DNA of 62,879 nucleotides from Gnetum montanum (lineage: Eukaryota; Streptophyta; Gnetopsida; Gnetales; Gnetaceae): assembly GCA_015680685.1 (NCBI GenBank), contig MNCI01036301.1:233094-295972 (forward strand). The letters run 5' to 3'. Position numbers and translations under genes: made by a program. The notes below the pieces were generated by a model. That model ran no database searches, was not told the origin of the DNA, and worked only from the letters and a program-made list of their open reading frames with translations. Position 1 is the stretch's first letter; each line of letters begins with the position of its first letter. Below are positions 22,257-34,688 of this stretch, one piece after another.

Positions 22257-24600
22257 CATGGTATGGAAGGCAACATTGTAATTCCTCTCAATCAATCTAT
22301 GCCCATGATGTTGCTTTAAGATCTTGTGAAGTTAGGAATCCATGATCTTCAAGAGGAGTACATTGTGCATGATTACGACTACCAGAACTACCATCCCACT
22401 AAAACATAATGCTGAAGGGGAAACAATTCACCAATCCCTTATTCTTACTAAACCAGGATAATAATGAGGGCCCTTTCTCTAGAGGCTCTTAACATGAAAA
22501 TATTCCATCTGTTGATACTGGTGATGGGGATGTAAACCTAATCTACATTCCACTATCAACAAACCAGGTTCAAGAAAAGATAGCAATCAAGGCAAGGGCT
22601 TGGAAAAGCATCAAGATGATAAGAAACCTTATGAATGTGGCCATGAAAACTGACAAGGAGTTGGTAAATACCATGGTGGTGGTGGTCCTCCTTCCTCTTC
22701 ATCCTTTTCATCTGCATCTTCTTGTTCCTCTTCTTCTGATTCTGAAAAACATCGTAGAAGAAACAATCATGATGGAGGTGGATAGAAAAATAATAATACT
22801 GGCCACCATGCCCACAATAATCAAAGGGGCAACAAAGGAAATCATTAATGACAATGATATAATGTTGATGATGAGCCTTTACTAGCAACTCAATGCATGC
22901 TTAACATTGCAAAGGTAGTTCAAATCCCAACTAGGCATGTGAAGGATAATTGGATTAGATGCTTATACATGAACAATATCCTAATATTTGAGGGGGATAT
23001 TATTCTAATCCGTAAAACCATCTACAAGCCCTTCACTATATCTACACCTTATAAAACATAGAGAATGGCTAGCAAAAATTCAAGCCATTCCCTAGGACCC
23101 TCATTAAAGAGGCAAAAAGATGGTACCAATCCTTGGAGCCAAAATCTATCTGTAGATGGAGTACAATGCTTGAGTTATTCAATGATAAATACCAGATGTC
23201 CTCCATAGTGTCCAATCTGAAAAGGCAAATACACGGCTAGAAATAAGAAATACATGAATCTTTGGATGCCACCATGGATATATACTGTTCTCTCTTACAT
23301 CGATGCCCTAACCATGGTTATTCTCAAAGGGAACAACTTTGCCACATCATAGATGGGCTTAGAGTAGAAACCAAAAGAACTCTTGGGGTATATGCCCAAG
23401 GGAGACTATCCAAACTAAGAGCTCATCATATACAAAGGCTACTAGAGTATGTAGTAAAAGAAGAATGAGAGTTGCAAAAAAGTAAAAGTGCAAAAGAATA
23501 TAATATGAATCCTTCCATTAGGAAAAGCAAGGTCTGATTCTATGATGAGGAGGAGTCACCACTCAACAAGGTGGTGAACAAAAAAACCTTGCCCATCCAA
23601 AAATCTATTTCTAAAATTTTGGTAAAGGTTGATAAACTATGGGATTCTTTGGATGAAAAATTCCAAACTACTATGAAGATTACTAAAGAATCCAAAGAGC
23701 ATAATATTGATCATAACCGCAAGAGGCAAAAAGAAGCTAACATGCCTACCAAAGAGGTAAGGGCAAAGCTGTTGTAGTAGAAGAAGTTGTGGAGACAAAC
23801 TCTTAGGATGATGTTGGATGTGACATTTGTCAATATGAACATCCAAAGGGATGTTGCCTTATGGTGTCACACATATAAGAGTTTGGGGTGTACACACTGA
23901 ATCCTTGACTAGTAAGGAGGCAAGCATCCAGATAATTACCTTATCCTCAAGGAAATCCAAGGTAGTTCTACCAGTAACATCAAGTTTAGTATCCAAGTGG
24001 AGCACCACCACAATCGTATGAGCAATACCAATAATGGCACCAACCATAATTGTGGGGAATGCCACCACCAAGACAATAGTACCCTTACAGGAAACCAAAC
24101 CCATAAAAGTACTATATTCAGCAACCTATTTTTCCATGAAGTTTGGCCAACCAAGCCTCATTCTAGCATCACTATTACCCTCTAGAGTATCATTGAACTC
24201 ATTCACCATCTACTCAAGGAGAGCATCCATATCAATACCACCCTTTGCATCCATCTGCATACATCGCTCCACCCTAAACCCAATTACCTCCTACTCTATC
24301 CATGCAGGAAAAAATTTACCCACAAGTGCAACAATGAAATGTTAGAAGGGCTATAAATTTATAACCAGTTTTCCAGCCAAGTGATTTGGATAATTGATCT
24401 ATGAAATGATCATTTTTTCAACCTAAAAATCCTCCCAAACCCTTACAACCTAATGCATTTTGTCATCCTATATCTCCAACACCCACATCCTCTACTTCAA
24501 ACACATTCAAGAGCCCTTCAAATCAAACGTTGCCTCAGATCCGCACCATGATGCTAACTCATGCCATTTTTAATTGGATCAAGGCTAGAAACCTTCCCAT
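22257..24600 (+). pseudogene. gag: G-4 gag (broken)
   Basis: Homologous to the G-1 gag from the EGNIVIPLNQS region (22264) through the capsid core (FPRTLIKEAKRWYQS at about 23085) and the Cys/His segment (CDICQYEHPKGC at about 23820, compare CEICQYNHPKGCC in G-1). The region continues as a Pro/Gln-rich linker. Frames change repeatedly. Several stops are direct transitions of codons intact in G-1: where G-1 has GWKQG, this copy reads TAG and TAA (about 23238-23250). Confidence 0.7.
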
Positions 24601-25010
24601 GAAACGATCTAACCCATGACGTCCTCTTATTTACTTGTAGATCGTAGGACATGAGCCATGCAAGGCTCTTCTTCATTTTGGTTTTGATGTCAATCTCATC
24701 TCGTATGACATGTACAAGGCTTGGAACCTACCACCTCTCAAGAAGAGAAATATCTATTTGGAATTGGCAAACCAATTAATCATTGTCCCTTTAATATTAG
24801 TGAAGGACATCATGACATTAGTTTGTGGGTGGTCTTATCCAACTAATTTTCTTATGATCAAGGTAAAGAACTACAAAGGTGACTTCCCCATCATTATGGA
24901 ATGTGCATGCTTAAGCACTGTTAATGCACGAATTGACATTAAGGACCTCTCCTTGGAAATCTCCAAGGAAAATGAATTTGGATGACTTAAGAAAAAGTGA
25001 GTTCCATGCA
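24601..25010 (+). pseudogene. G-4 protease remnant
   Basis: Aligns with the G-1 protease: VNLISYDMYKAWNLPPL, LELANQLIIVPLILV and FPIIMECACLSTVNA. The position of the catalytic Asp reads LHFGFDVNLIS, so the Asp-Ser/Thr-Gly triad is gone. It would have cleaved the polyprotein; as it stands it cannot. Confidence 0.6.
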
Positions 25011-25589
25011 TTGCATACAGTGATAATAGGTGAAATTACATGCAGAAAATTTGGTCCATTAACAATAAATTCATCAAAGCATGCAATCAATGTGCACATG
25101 AAATAGATACCCAAAGATGCTTGTAAGCAACAACCACAAAATAGGGGGGCACCAAGTGGTTAATAGCTGACTTTAATAGTAGCACATTATGCATGGAACC
25201 CTCTGAGAGCTTGATGTGTCTATGTCAAAGGCATGGATAAACTTAAGCAAGCTTATCACCAACTCTCTGATGATGAAGACGATGATACCTGTTGGAGAGA
25301 GCTGGAAATTCCTGATAGTTTTAAGAAAGAACCCCTAGAGTTAAAAATTCTATCATCTGATAGAAAGTATACATTTTTAGATCATGGTAAGCTAGTTATT
25401 ATCAATGCAAATCTTGTGCTAAACAAAAAGATAAGTTGTTGAAGGTGGTTAACAAATGGCTAACAACCTTTGCTTTGTCATATCTTGAGCTAACTAGAAT
25501 TGATCTAAGGATATGCCAGTATCACATTTACACCAACCTAGCCATGAACAAAAATAGTTGAACCCCAAGTTGAAGTAGATCATCAAAGA

Positions 25590-26420
25590 GAAAATAGAAT
25601 AACTCCTCAAGGTAAGGTTCATTTATCCCATTGCAAATAGTGAGTGGGATAGCCCACTCATAATTATGCAAAAAGAAAGGTGGTAAGTGGTAGGTCTACA
25701 TCAACTTTAGGTTGTTGAATATGATAACATTTAAAGATCATTTTCCATTGTCATTTGTGGACTAGTTGTTGGACACTATATTTGGGCATTGTTATTATAG
25801 CTCCTTGGATGGTTATAGTGGCTATAACCAAATCCAAATTGTGCCAAAGGATCAGGCCAAAATAACATTCATGAGTCCTTGGGGAAATTTTTCATATTAC
25901 AAGATGTTTTTTGGTCTGTGCAATGCCCCTGCAAAATTCCAATGCCTAGTCCTTAGTATTTGTCAACAATAGATTGGTAGTGGGGTAGAAGTCTTTATGG
26001 ATAAACTCTCTACCTATGGAACTACATTTGAGAAAGCCCTAGACTACCTTAAGTAAGTACTGAAAAGATGTGTTAAACAAACCTTAGGCTCAATTGGCAA
26101 AAAAGTCATTTAATGGTCCAAGAAGGCAAGTACTAGGGCATAGAATTACTCGGGCAAGGATTGAGGTAGACCCAAAAAAGATAGGAGTCATCCAAGAAAT
26201 CACATGCCAACTAAAGATAATTAAAGACATCTAATCATTCCTTGGACACATTGGATACTATTGATGGTTTATAGAGAATTTCTCTAAGATTGCACAGGTC
26301 AAGCTTACAAAGAAAGATGTTTCATTCATCTGGACCAACGAGTGTGAACATGCATTAAAACAACTAGAGGAAACACTCATAAAAACTCCAATTCTACGAG
26401 CAATAGACTAGTCCATACCA
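25590..26420 (+). pseudogene. G-4 reverse transcriptase remnant
   Basis: Readable blocks are SSLDGYSGYNQIQI, KMFFGLCNAPAKFQ and VEVFMDKLSTYGT, the last being the YMDD box with its second Asp changed to Lys. Further on lie degenerate FLGHIGYY-type motifs. Many in-frame TAG codons (for example after SICQQ at about 25970) and several frame changes are present. The enzyme would copy the element RNA; loss of the catalytic Asp makes it inactive. Confidence 0.7.
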
Positions 26421-26815
26421 TTTCACATAATGACCAGTGCATCTAATTATGCCTTGGAAAATGTGATTACATAGTTGGATAATAAGAAACACCCATATTA
26501 CTTTCACTATGTGAGTCAAAGCATTTTGGATGCATAGTTGAATTACATCATGATTGAGAAAGAACTAATGGTAGTGGTGTATGCTCTCAAAAAGTTTAGG
26601 CATTGTGTACTTGGCTATAAGATGTTTGTGCACACAAATCATAGTTCCATATACTTCCTAATGAACAAACCAAATAGTGAGCTCTCGTATCATACAGTGG
26701 CTAGTGATCTTGCAGGAATTCAATCTCACAATAGTAGATCAAACAAGAACTAAGAATCTGGTCATTGACCATCTCTCTCAATTAAGATGGGATAAGAAAT
26801 AGGGGAAGAGCCCAC
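26421..26815 (+). pseudogene. G-4 RNase H remnant
   Basis: Blocks FHIMTSASNYALE, IEKELMVVVYALKKFRHCVLGYK and FVHTNHSSIYFLMNK match the G-1 RNase H. The first and last catalytic Asp positions read Ser and Asn, so activity is lost. Confidence 0.65.
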
Positions 26816-26879
26816 TCTCTAATCAATTTCCAAATAAAGTCCTTTTTACATGAGCAATAAATGACCAAGTTCCCATAGA

Positions 26880-28170
26880 AACAACATGGTACAATACCAT
26901 TCTCACTTACCTTCTCACCTAGGAGATGCCACAAGATCTAGACTTTAGGAAGAAATAACAATTTCTTCATTTGGGAAAGTACTTCATGGAAATCAATGGA
27001 CACCTTTACAAGGTGTNCTGGGAAAGTACTTCATGGAAATCAATGGACACCTTTACAAGGTGTGCATTGATGGCTTGATTCGTTAGTGTGTCCCTAATGC
27101 AAATCAATTACGCATTCTCTAGGATGCTCATGAAGGCCCTTGTGGAGGCCACTATGTTGGGAGATGCACGCCCATAAAAATCCTGATGGTAGGATACTAT
27201 TGGCCTACAATCTTCAAGGATACCCACCAATTTGTCTGATCTTGTGAGCATTGTCAACGAGATGCTGGGATGACTGCTCGAATGGAGGGTCCTCAATAGT
27301 GGGTTCAACCACTAGAGCCCTTTGACATATGGGGCATTAACTTCATGGGTCCCATCACACCCATGTCCAATAGAAAGGCATACATCATCGTAGTAAACTA
27401 TGGGAAAAATTAGTAGCCATCACCAATTGTACATCATCCACTGCTACTCGATTTATACAACAAAATGTGGTAAATAGGTTTAGGGTGCCACATGCACTAA
27501 TTTTTGACAATGGAAATCATTTTATAGGTGCTAATTTTAAAAAACTCATGCAACTATTCAAGGTCAAACATAAATTAACAACACCCTATCACCCCCAAGC
27601 CAATGGTGAAGTAAAAGTCACCAATAGGAAAATCACAAAGATCCTAACAAAGACCATAAGCAAATATAGAAGAGACTAGAGCACAAAACTTAACAATGCC
27701 TTCTAGGCCTACCACTTCATGTGGAAACTCTTCATAGGCTACTCTCCCCATGAGCTAGTGTATGGAAAACTTCCAACAGTTCTAGTCCAATCTAAGCTCT
27801 ATACACTTTCAATAGCTTGTGACTTGAACCTTAACCTAAGCCTAGCATAAAGACAAATATTGATCAACCTAAATGTGCTAGATGAAAATTAATTAGTGGC
27901 TCTATCTTTAAATGAAGTGCACAAGGCATTCAACAAGCAATGTCATGACCTTAAAATATGGAAAGTAAAATTTCAACTTGGAGATAAGGTTCTCTACTGG
28001 AATCCCACACATGTACCCTAGAAAATAAAATTCCAAATGTTGTGGGAGGGACCTTATATAATTGATAAAACCTTTCCCTCTGAGGCCATGTTAATCTACA
28101 AACCTAAGAGCCCACACAAAAAGCAGTTTGTCAACATCCAACAAGTGAAATCTTTCCTAGAGCTAAGATA
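26880..28170 (+). pseudogene. G-4 integrase remnant
   Basis: Zinc-binding region at 27120-27260 (GGHYVG, then CEHCQRDAG), catalytic core at 27320-27720 (FDIWGINFMGPITP, ALIFDNGNHF, PYHPQANGEVKVTN) and C-terminal part to 28170 (VLYWNPTHVP, WEGPYIIDKTFPS). The first core Asp reads Asn and the catalytic Glu reads Lys. The codon for W in VLYWNP is intact here but is TAG in G-1. An N at 27017 sits between two identical 45-base copies (26972-27016, 27019-27063), an assembly artefact. Confidence 0.7.
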
Positions 28171-29786
28171 AGCCAGTGCAACTACTACCTCATCGGATGG
28201 ACAACCATGCTCTATATTCTGTGTCTCCTCCTTTCAACTTAGTCATGGAGGAGATGGCCATCCATGCTAACCACACACATGGCCCCTTAGTTTTTCACTT
28301 TCTATTTTACACATTTTTGTTTTACACTTTGTTGATTTTTACCTCTTTTTAGTTTTTTGTTCTATTAATTTTCTCAATTTTTTATTTTACAACATTGTTA
28401 GTATGTTTTATCTTTCTTAAATATTTTATACTTTCTTATATATTTTATATTTTACTTTATTTTTTGTGTGTGAATTTTCACTATTTTTGCAAATAAAAGT
28501 GCTTTATTATTGTAGGACACAGTGCCAATGTTGCTATTTACTCATAATGGCTTATGCTTAATGTTGTGATTGTTAATGTTTGGTTTCTATTTTTGAATTT
28601 TGATGTCTGATGACTAAGACATGATTTATTTTTTATGGAATAGGGAGTGAGTCCACGACATTCACCCATTCACAAACTCTATGGCTTTCCTTTTTTTGGA
28701 AGTTGGAGGTTCCTTTCATTAAATAAATTATTAATAAATTGATGACCTTGGTAGTTTCTAGAATTGGGAAGGATTCAAAGGTTTGCACAGGGTGTGACTT
28801 TAAGGGGACTCAATACTCTTTGTACTTTTCTACTTACTCAGGTGCTTGAGTGTTTTCATAAACTTCTTACCATTCCATGTCGTCCAATAACAGGAAATCG
28901 AATAAAGTCTTTCCATGGTGTGGTTCCCATCCAAAAAGATAAAAAACAAAACAAAATGAAAATTCAAAGCACACCCCTTAGACAATTAAACAAGCTACAA
29001 GAACTGGTTATGGGACTAGAAAGATATGTTACCCATGCCTAAAGGTCCTCTCTAACTAAGGCCCTCTCTCACTTTCTACTTTCTTCTCTTCTCTTTATGG
29101 AATGGTGGTTGTTTTATGGGGGTACTCTTGTGTCTTGAGGGCGTGGATCGATCTTCAAGTTGTGATGTGAAGTCACTGAAAGAGGTTAGTTTTGGTCTTG
29201 AGTAAGGATGGATCTTCTTAGGTCATTTTAAACACAAACTCCACAAGGGACTTCTTATGACCTCAATTCAGGATTCCACCCACCTTCTCAATCATTCATC
29301 TATGTTTTCCGTAACTCACCTCATTGGTGATTTTCATGTTATGCTCGATGTCTTTGTTTGATGTGTTAGAATTCTTGGATAGATTCTTTTTGGTCGGTCC
29401 TTAAATTTTCATGATCATTAATTGACTGGAGGTCCATGAACTCCTTAGTTCAAGTTATGCAAGGGCAAAAGGGCCATGTGCCTACTATGGGGAGGATCCA
29501 CTTGCATATCTCTTAGTTTAGATAGTTAATTCCCTTACCTTAGACACTGCTACAATCCTATCTTTCACATGCCCCATGGTACATCCAATTCTATGCTCCT
29601 TAAAACCTTTATAGAACTTCAATCTCCAACCATTTTTTCAATTTTTTAAACTTTTTAACCTCCAACATCCTCTTCTACTATTTTCATCATGTTTGTGGCT
29701 TTTGGGCTTTCATTTGACTCCTATTTCACTCAAAAAATCCTTGTATTTTTCAAGTTTGACCAAAGTCAATGGTGGTTAACAATCGT
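28171..29786 (+). other. G-4 3' noncoding region, first part
   Basis: To about 29595 it is homologous to G-1 56.5-57.73 kb and to G-2 10.65-11.6 kb, with frames not conserved. From about 29600 it departs from those copies, and I see nothing coding up to the palindrome at 29787. Confidence 0.6.
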
Positions 29787-29861
29787 GTCAACTAGGCCTA
29801 GTTGACGTAGCCAACCTAGTTGACTAGGCTCCATCAACACAACACAAAAATTCTATAAATA
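29787..29861 (+). promoter_or_regulatory. putative internal promoter upstream of the extra frame
   Basis: GTCAACTAGGCCTAGTTGAC at 29787-29806 is a perfect 20-base palindrome, followed by a partial second copy (CCTAGTTGACTAGGC at 29814-29828) and TATAAATA at 29854-29861. The start codon of the extra frame is at 30024, about 165 bases beyond the TATA box. The G-4 LTR has the same layout, with a palindrome centred on AGGCCT (ATGAGGCCTCAT) before a TATAAATA. Promoter activity is inferred from this resemblance only. Confidence 0.45.
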
Positions 29862-30023
29862 CTGTCGAACACTTTGCAATTTTTTATCATTTGCTTCACA
29901 ACAAGAGGGAAGTTTTTGTCATTTTTCAAAGCCCAAAACCTTCCAGAGCCCATAACTTTCCAACCATTTATTCAAATCACTCCACTCTTCGATCCTACAA
30001 CTATCGAAGTAAGCTCTTCATCA

Positions 30024-33000
30024 TGGGGGCTGCAAACCTTAAGGTTTTTAATGAAACTTTTTTGTTCCCTAAAGGGTTAATGAATACAAAAATAATGAAA
30101 ACCATTGATTTTTTTGAGTTTAACCCTTCCAACAACCTCTAATATGACTATAATCATTTATCAACATCAAAACAACAATAATTTAATAATTAAAATTAAT
30201 CAAATCAACCATAATCATAACTTAGCCAAGTGCAACCTTCCCAACAAGATAAGGTATCCCAATTATTTTACATTACACAATAATTGCTAACCTGTGGTCA
30301 TGTTGTGATTACAAATGACACTAATACTAAAACAATTATAGGAAGAAGGACCCTCTCAACTAAGGAAGAAACAACCCATAATTGGAAGGGGCCAACAAGA
30401 ACAAGCCCACAAATAGGCAAAAGAGACCCATACAAAGGGACCTCTTCTGGAGGAGCCCAAAGTGCAATCTGTTAGACAGATTGCCAAAGAAGAGGCTGTA
30501 ATAAAATAATCATAGCAAGGAGAGGCACCAAGGCCTATACTATGACTTAAAGTCACATTAACACAAGCCTTCCTCAACATAATCAGGCCCTAGGATGTCC
30601 AATGCTTAATTCTCCAAGAACTAAACTTTGGGCCATTCTTAGCGCATGATCTAGGAGAGGTGAAGACATAATTGCAAACCTCTCCCATGTGGCCAATCAT
30701 CACTTACAAGGGGAAGTGGTATAGGGAAGAGACGTACCTCTTCTAAAATAATAGAAGGGCAGGCTCCATGGGGAAGATCAAGGATATTCAAGTGTCCTAC
30801 TTAGTTGAAGCCATCGCATAGGCTCTTAGGTTGCCTAATTTTGGAACAAAATTAATAGAGTGATCTGTGTAGGCTAATCCTGAGGCCAAAAAGAAGTGGA
30901 CCTAGCGGTGTTACAAGGTTAACCATAAAGAGTTTGGCATGCTCATACCAACAGAGTGTGTATACTTCAAGACAATGGCCTATCACCTCAATTTGACAGT
31001 AAGGCCCAGTAAAGTAATCACCTTCTCCACCCAAGCATGCACCACTCTAAGTAGGAGATTTCCAATGAACCTTCCACAATTGATCTATCTAAAGATCAAA
31101 ATGCATTTCAAAGAAAACAAATGTGGAAGGAAAACCTTGCCTTTCCCATGCCTCATCTAAAAATTTTGCAAACAAGCAGGGATAATCTGCCATGCCAATT
31201 ATAGAATTAGGCATACTCCCATTGTCTCTTATTTGAAATGATGAAGGATAAGATTCCTGCCATGTCGAAGGAAGAGGAGAAACAACTGCCACCTCCACCA
31301 CCCACTCAAGAAACAACGTCAAAGACCCACACAGCCATTGAGCGCTTGCGCAAAATCCAAGAATAGATCTTGCATGAGTAGGAGGAGCAAGTAGGAACAA
31401 GTGGTAGAGATCCATTTGTATATTGACCTACAATGAGTCACCTTAATGAGGTGGCTCAAACCATTAGTCACATGGAGAGGGGAGGCCTAATATTCTCAAC
31501 CCAATGAAAGTAGCTATCCATGAGATCAAATCCTAGTGCTCGAGAGGTAACGGTATCTCTATCTCAACACCATTTATTCCTAGAAATCTTTGGGAATGCT
31601 ACCTCCTTTTTAGTGCACTTGGAGGAGTGCAAGGAAACAACTAAATGAGTGATGCAACACCAAGGGCAAGAGATAGCTACAAAATTGGTTGCTGACCGAA
31701 TTGTAGAAGCACTTAACACACCTACTGTGTCTATACTAGATGTATCTACACTTCGAGATGTGTAGACATTCACAGGAGCTGTCAACAAAAGATTGTGCAA
31801 CCCAGCATGAAGAATTGTTGGACCAACTGGTGGGGATTGGGCAACTGATTCTAGACATTTTTGATTTTCCAGAAAAAATTACTTCAATCTAGTCGAGGCT
31901 TTTGAAGCAAAGGGCAAATGCATCATCCTAGAAGGACAACTCAAAATGTCTCAAGCACAAAACCAATGCTTGGCCATGGAGGTTGCTAAACTGTACGCTT
32001 ATTTTGCTGATCCCACACTCCTCAGGCCTATGATAACTAGAGATGAAGCTCCTTAGCAGCTTCAAGAATGATTAAAACAAGCTGAGGAAGGAATGGTAAT
32101 GACCATCTTCAGCTAGTCCATAGAAAAAGCAAAAACCTACTCAATTCAAAAATACTTGGTTCAAATGCACCAAGAAAATGAGACATTCATTGTAGAAAAT
32201 CATTGCCTATGAAATGTTGATGCACAAAAACAACAGAAGTAGGAATTTATTCATCAACAAGAGGAGCAACTCATCAAGGTGAATAAGGAATTGAGGAAAT
32301 TGATCATAGAGAATCATAATCTATCTATGGAGGAAGTTCATACCTTACACCAAGAATCTTCCATTGAGATCACCGCCTAGAAAAATGAGGCTCACAAATT
32401 TGAGAGAGTTAAGGATCACTATTGAGACTAAGTTGGCTTGAAAAAAGAAGTAAATGAGAAACATATTCAAATGGCCAAGGTAAAAGTAAATGAGGCCCTC
32501 TAATAACTCTAGTAATAAAGAGAGGTGTGGTATCCCATCATTGATGGGATAGATGCCTACAACAAAGCTGAGATCCACCTTAAGGAGTATATGGAACTAG
32601 CCAATCTCTAATATGAAAGCTTGGTGATGTCAACTACTAGATGGACATGGTTAGAACTCAAAAAGTAAGTGGCCAACTTGTACTTGCTGTATGAGGACAA
32701 GTTCAAGCATCACAAGGACACCAAGCAAAAGTTTGAGATGGCAAATGTTGAACTTGAAGTTCTTAAGGCACGATTCACTAATTAATGATTAACTACCAAG
32801 AACCTGGCTAAGAGAATGAATGACTACTAGGAGCTACAGAACACAGTCAAGGCATTCAACATTGAACATAAACAATTCATTGCCTAATTTATCAATGCTA
32901 AGGAGTTGTTCCCTACAATTTCCTATCTTTGGGATGTACCCATTCTAGCCCACATTGGTGAAGCTACATGGAGCATACATGATCCCAAGAGCAAGGAGGA

Positions 33001-33163
33001 GAAAATGAAAGTATTGTTGGATGCTTTCTGCCTCCCACTAGAAGTTGCAACAGCAGTTGAACAACCATAATAGCCTCGACCACCACATGTGTCTAAAGTT
33101 GGAGAAGGTTCGATGGAGCCTTAGGAGCCTCCACCACCTAGAACCGTGTGATCTTTTCAAATA
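30024..33163 (+). pseudogene. extra 3' reading frame of G-4 (about 1,000 codons, decayed)
   Basis: From MGAANLKVFNETFLFP at 30024 the sequence stays coding-like to about 33160, interrupted by stops that almost always fit a decayed Gln, Trp or Arg codon, plus a few frame changes. Parts in order: a short N-terminal segment; a Q/N-rich linker (about 30150-30290) in which all TAA codons fit CAA; a globular part (30430-31170) ending in YFKTMAYHLNLT, RRFPMNLPQLIY, LPFPCLI and FCKQAGI; a Pro-rich linker (31270-31320); and a long helical, probably coiled-coil region (31900-32920), then a Pro-rich tail. The globular end resembles the putative plant transposon protein domain (PF20167-like); this is a pattern match from memory. 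No membrane segment is seen, so it does not look like an envelope protein. G-1 and G-2 lack it. Confidence 0.55.
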
Positions 33164-33376
33164 GTCTTCATGACATTAGAGGATGTGCTATCTGATTTTT
33201 TATTTGGTGTTCCATTTTATGTTATGAACACCACAATTTATAATTTTGTTGATCCACACACCTGGGCACTCAATTTTTTCATGTAGTCTTGTTGAGTCAT
33301 GTGCTAGTCCATAATCCCATACCTTCCCAATTTTGTAAAAAACTTAAGGATGAGTATTTATTTAGTTGAGGGGGTA
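33164..33376 (+). other. G-4 terminal noncoding part and polypurine tract
   Basis: From about 33310 (AATCCCATACCTTCCCAA) it matches the end of G-1 at about 58282, so the extra frame lies within the element ends. GAGGGGGTA immediately before the LTR is the polypurine primer site. Confidence 0.65.
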
Positions 33377-34261
33377 TGATAGGTCATGGATTGGCCACGT
33401 CAATGAGGCCTTTTCAATTAGGCCCCGTCGATGCATTATTTGATACATTGACGTGGCCCTATCAACATAAGGTCTATTCTTGCCTATAAATACATGCCAA
33501 CCCATTGTGCTTAGGCATCATTTAGTCATAGTTATAGTAAAGATCTTGTAATTTTTCCATTCGAAAGTTAGAATATTTTCTCGAGTGCCCTTAGTAGGAG
33601 TTACTAAGTATATAGATCTTTATTCGAGCACTGTTGTACCTGAGCACAACAATGTGTGTGGCAATAAAGATGAACTTCTTGATAAATCTTACAGCATTCT
33701 AGATAGTTTAAATGTTTCATTGATGCATTTAATTTTTTCAACTATTTATTCAATTTTTTCTAGTAATTAAGCTAATTAAGTAATTAAGAGAGATATGCTA
33801 AATAACAATTAAGTAAACACATAAGTACAATCGCTTCAAGCATGCATATGTCATTTGGTAATCCCAGCAGCCCTTAATGCTTAATAACCCAACAATGTTA
33901 TACGTGTTTAGGATGTGTACGGTAAGTGGGACCAAATACTTATGTTAGGACTAGCTGAATAGTAGTTAGCCCATTAGATTAAAGTAGGTATTAAATTACT
34001 TTATTATTTACTTTGTTTATTTCAAGCATCAAAACCATAAAATATAAAAAGACAAAAATCATGTGCCTCAATTACACTTAAACCATACCCTTGAGCTTCA
34101 CAAGTGTAGTTAGGAAGATAACGAATATCTTCAATGTAAAATTTTACTTCCTAGAGAACTAATGCATCAGAAACTATAAAGTCCATGAAATTCAACCAAA
34201 TCACATGCGAATGCGTTGTGATTCATATGGCTGGGCATAAGGGTACCTTCACCACTCATCA
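33377..34261 (+). repeat. G-4 3' LTR
   Basis: Starts TGATAGG and ends CACTCATCA. TATAAATA lies at 33485-33492. The U3 of about 108 bases contains GTCGATGCATTATTTGATAC, like the U3 of the solo LTR at 12867 and unlike G-1 or G-2. R-U5 carries the family-wide sequence (GAAAGTTAGAATATTTTC and onward). Confidence 0.85.
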
Positions 34262-34688
34262 CCTGGATAAAATAAGAAATTGATAAACTTTTAGAATCTA
34301 AAATTATTTATCCTATGAAACATTCAAGTTGGACATCAAATTTAGTTCCTATTAGAGAACAAACAAGTGAATTACGATTATGTATTGATTTTCGTAATCC
34401 TAATCATCAATAAATTGTTAAAAGATAGTTTAACAATAAAAATACAAGCAAAGTCTTTAAAATAGGAGATCTAGTCCTAAGAAGAGATAGAGCAGTTGGT
34501 CAAACAAGTCCTCAAACTAAGTTTTCTCCTATGTGGTTAGGTCCATTCTAAGTTACAAATGTCTTAGACTCCAATGTGTACAAAATTGTTGATTTGCAAG
34601 AATATAAATTAAATAGAAATTTTAATGCATTTTATCTAAAGAATTTTTGCTTAGATGCCTCACGTGAACACTTGATAGATCCCTAATT
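34262..34688 (+). pseudogene. H reverse transcriptase continuation and integrase end
   Basis: Directly continues the RT frame broken at 21566: EIDKLLESKIIYPMKHSSW, SNLVPIRE and LRLCIDFRNPN, up to about 34420. The sequence then jumps to an integrase C-terminal tail (FKIGDLVLRRDRAV, KFSPMWLGPF, VYKIVDLQEYKLN). The RT palm, RNase H and integrase core are deleted in between. Confidence 0.75.

Larger units (their letters stand above)
21562..34266 (+). mobile_element. G-4, large family G element inserted in H RT
   Basis: Bounded by CTTGG (21562-21566) and CCTGG (34262-34266), a 4/5 target-site pair. The H reverse transcriptase frame reads straight from 21566 into 34262 or its duplicate. The 5' LTR starts TAATGAG at 21567 but is assembled only in part. 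The element has gag, protease, RT, RNase H and integrase remnants (22.26-28.17 kb), a noncoding region, an extra long frame (30.02-33.16 kb), a purine tract and a 3' LTR. Key RT and RNase H residues are lost, so it is dead. Confidence 0.8.
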
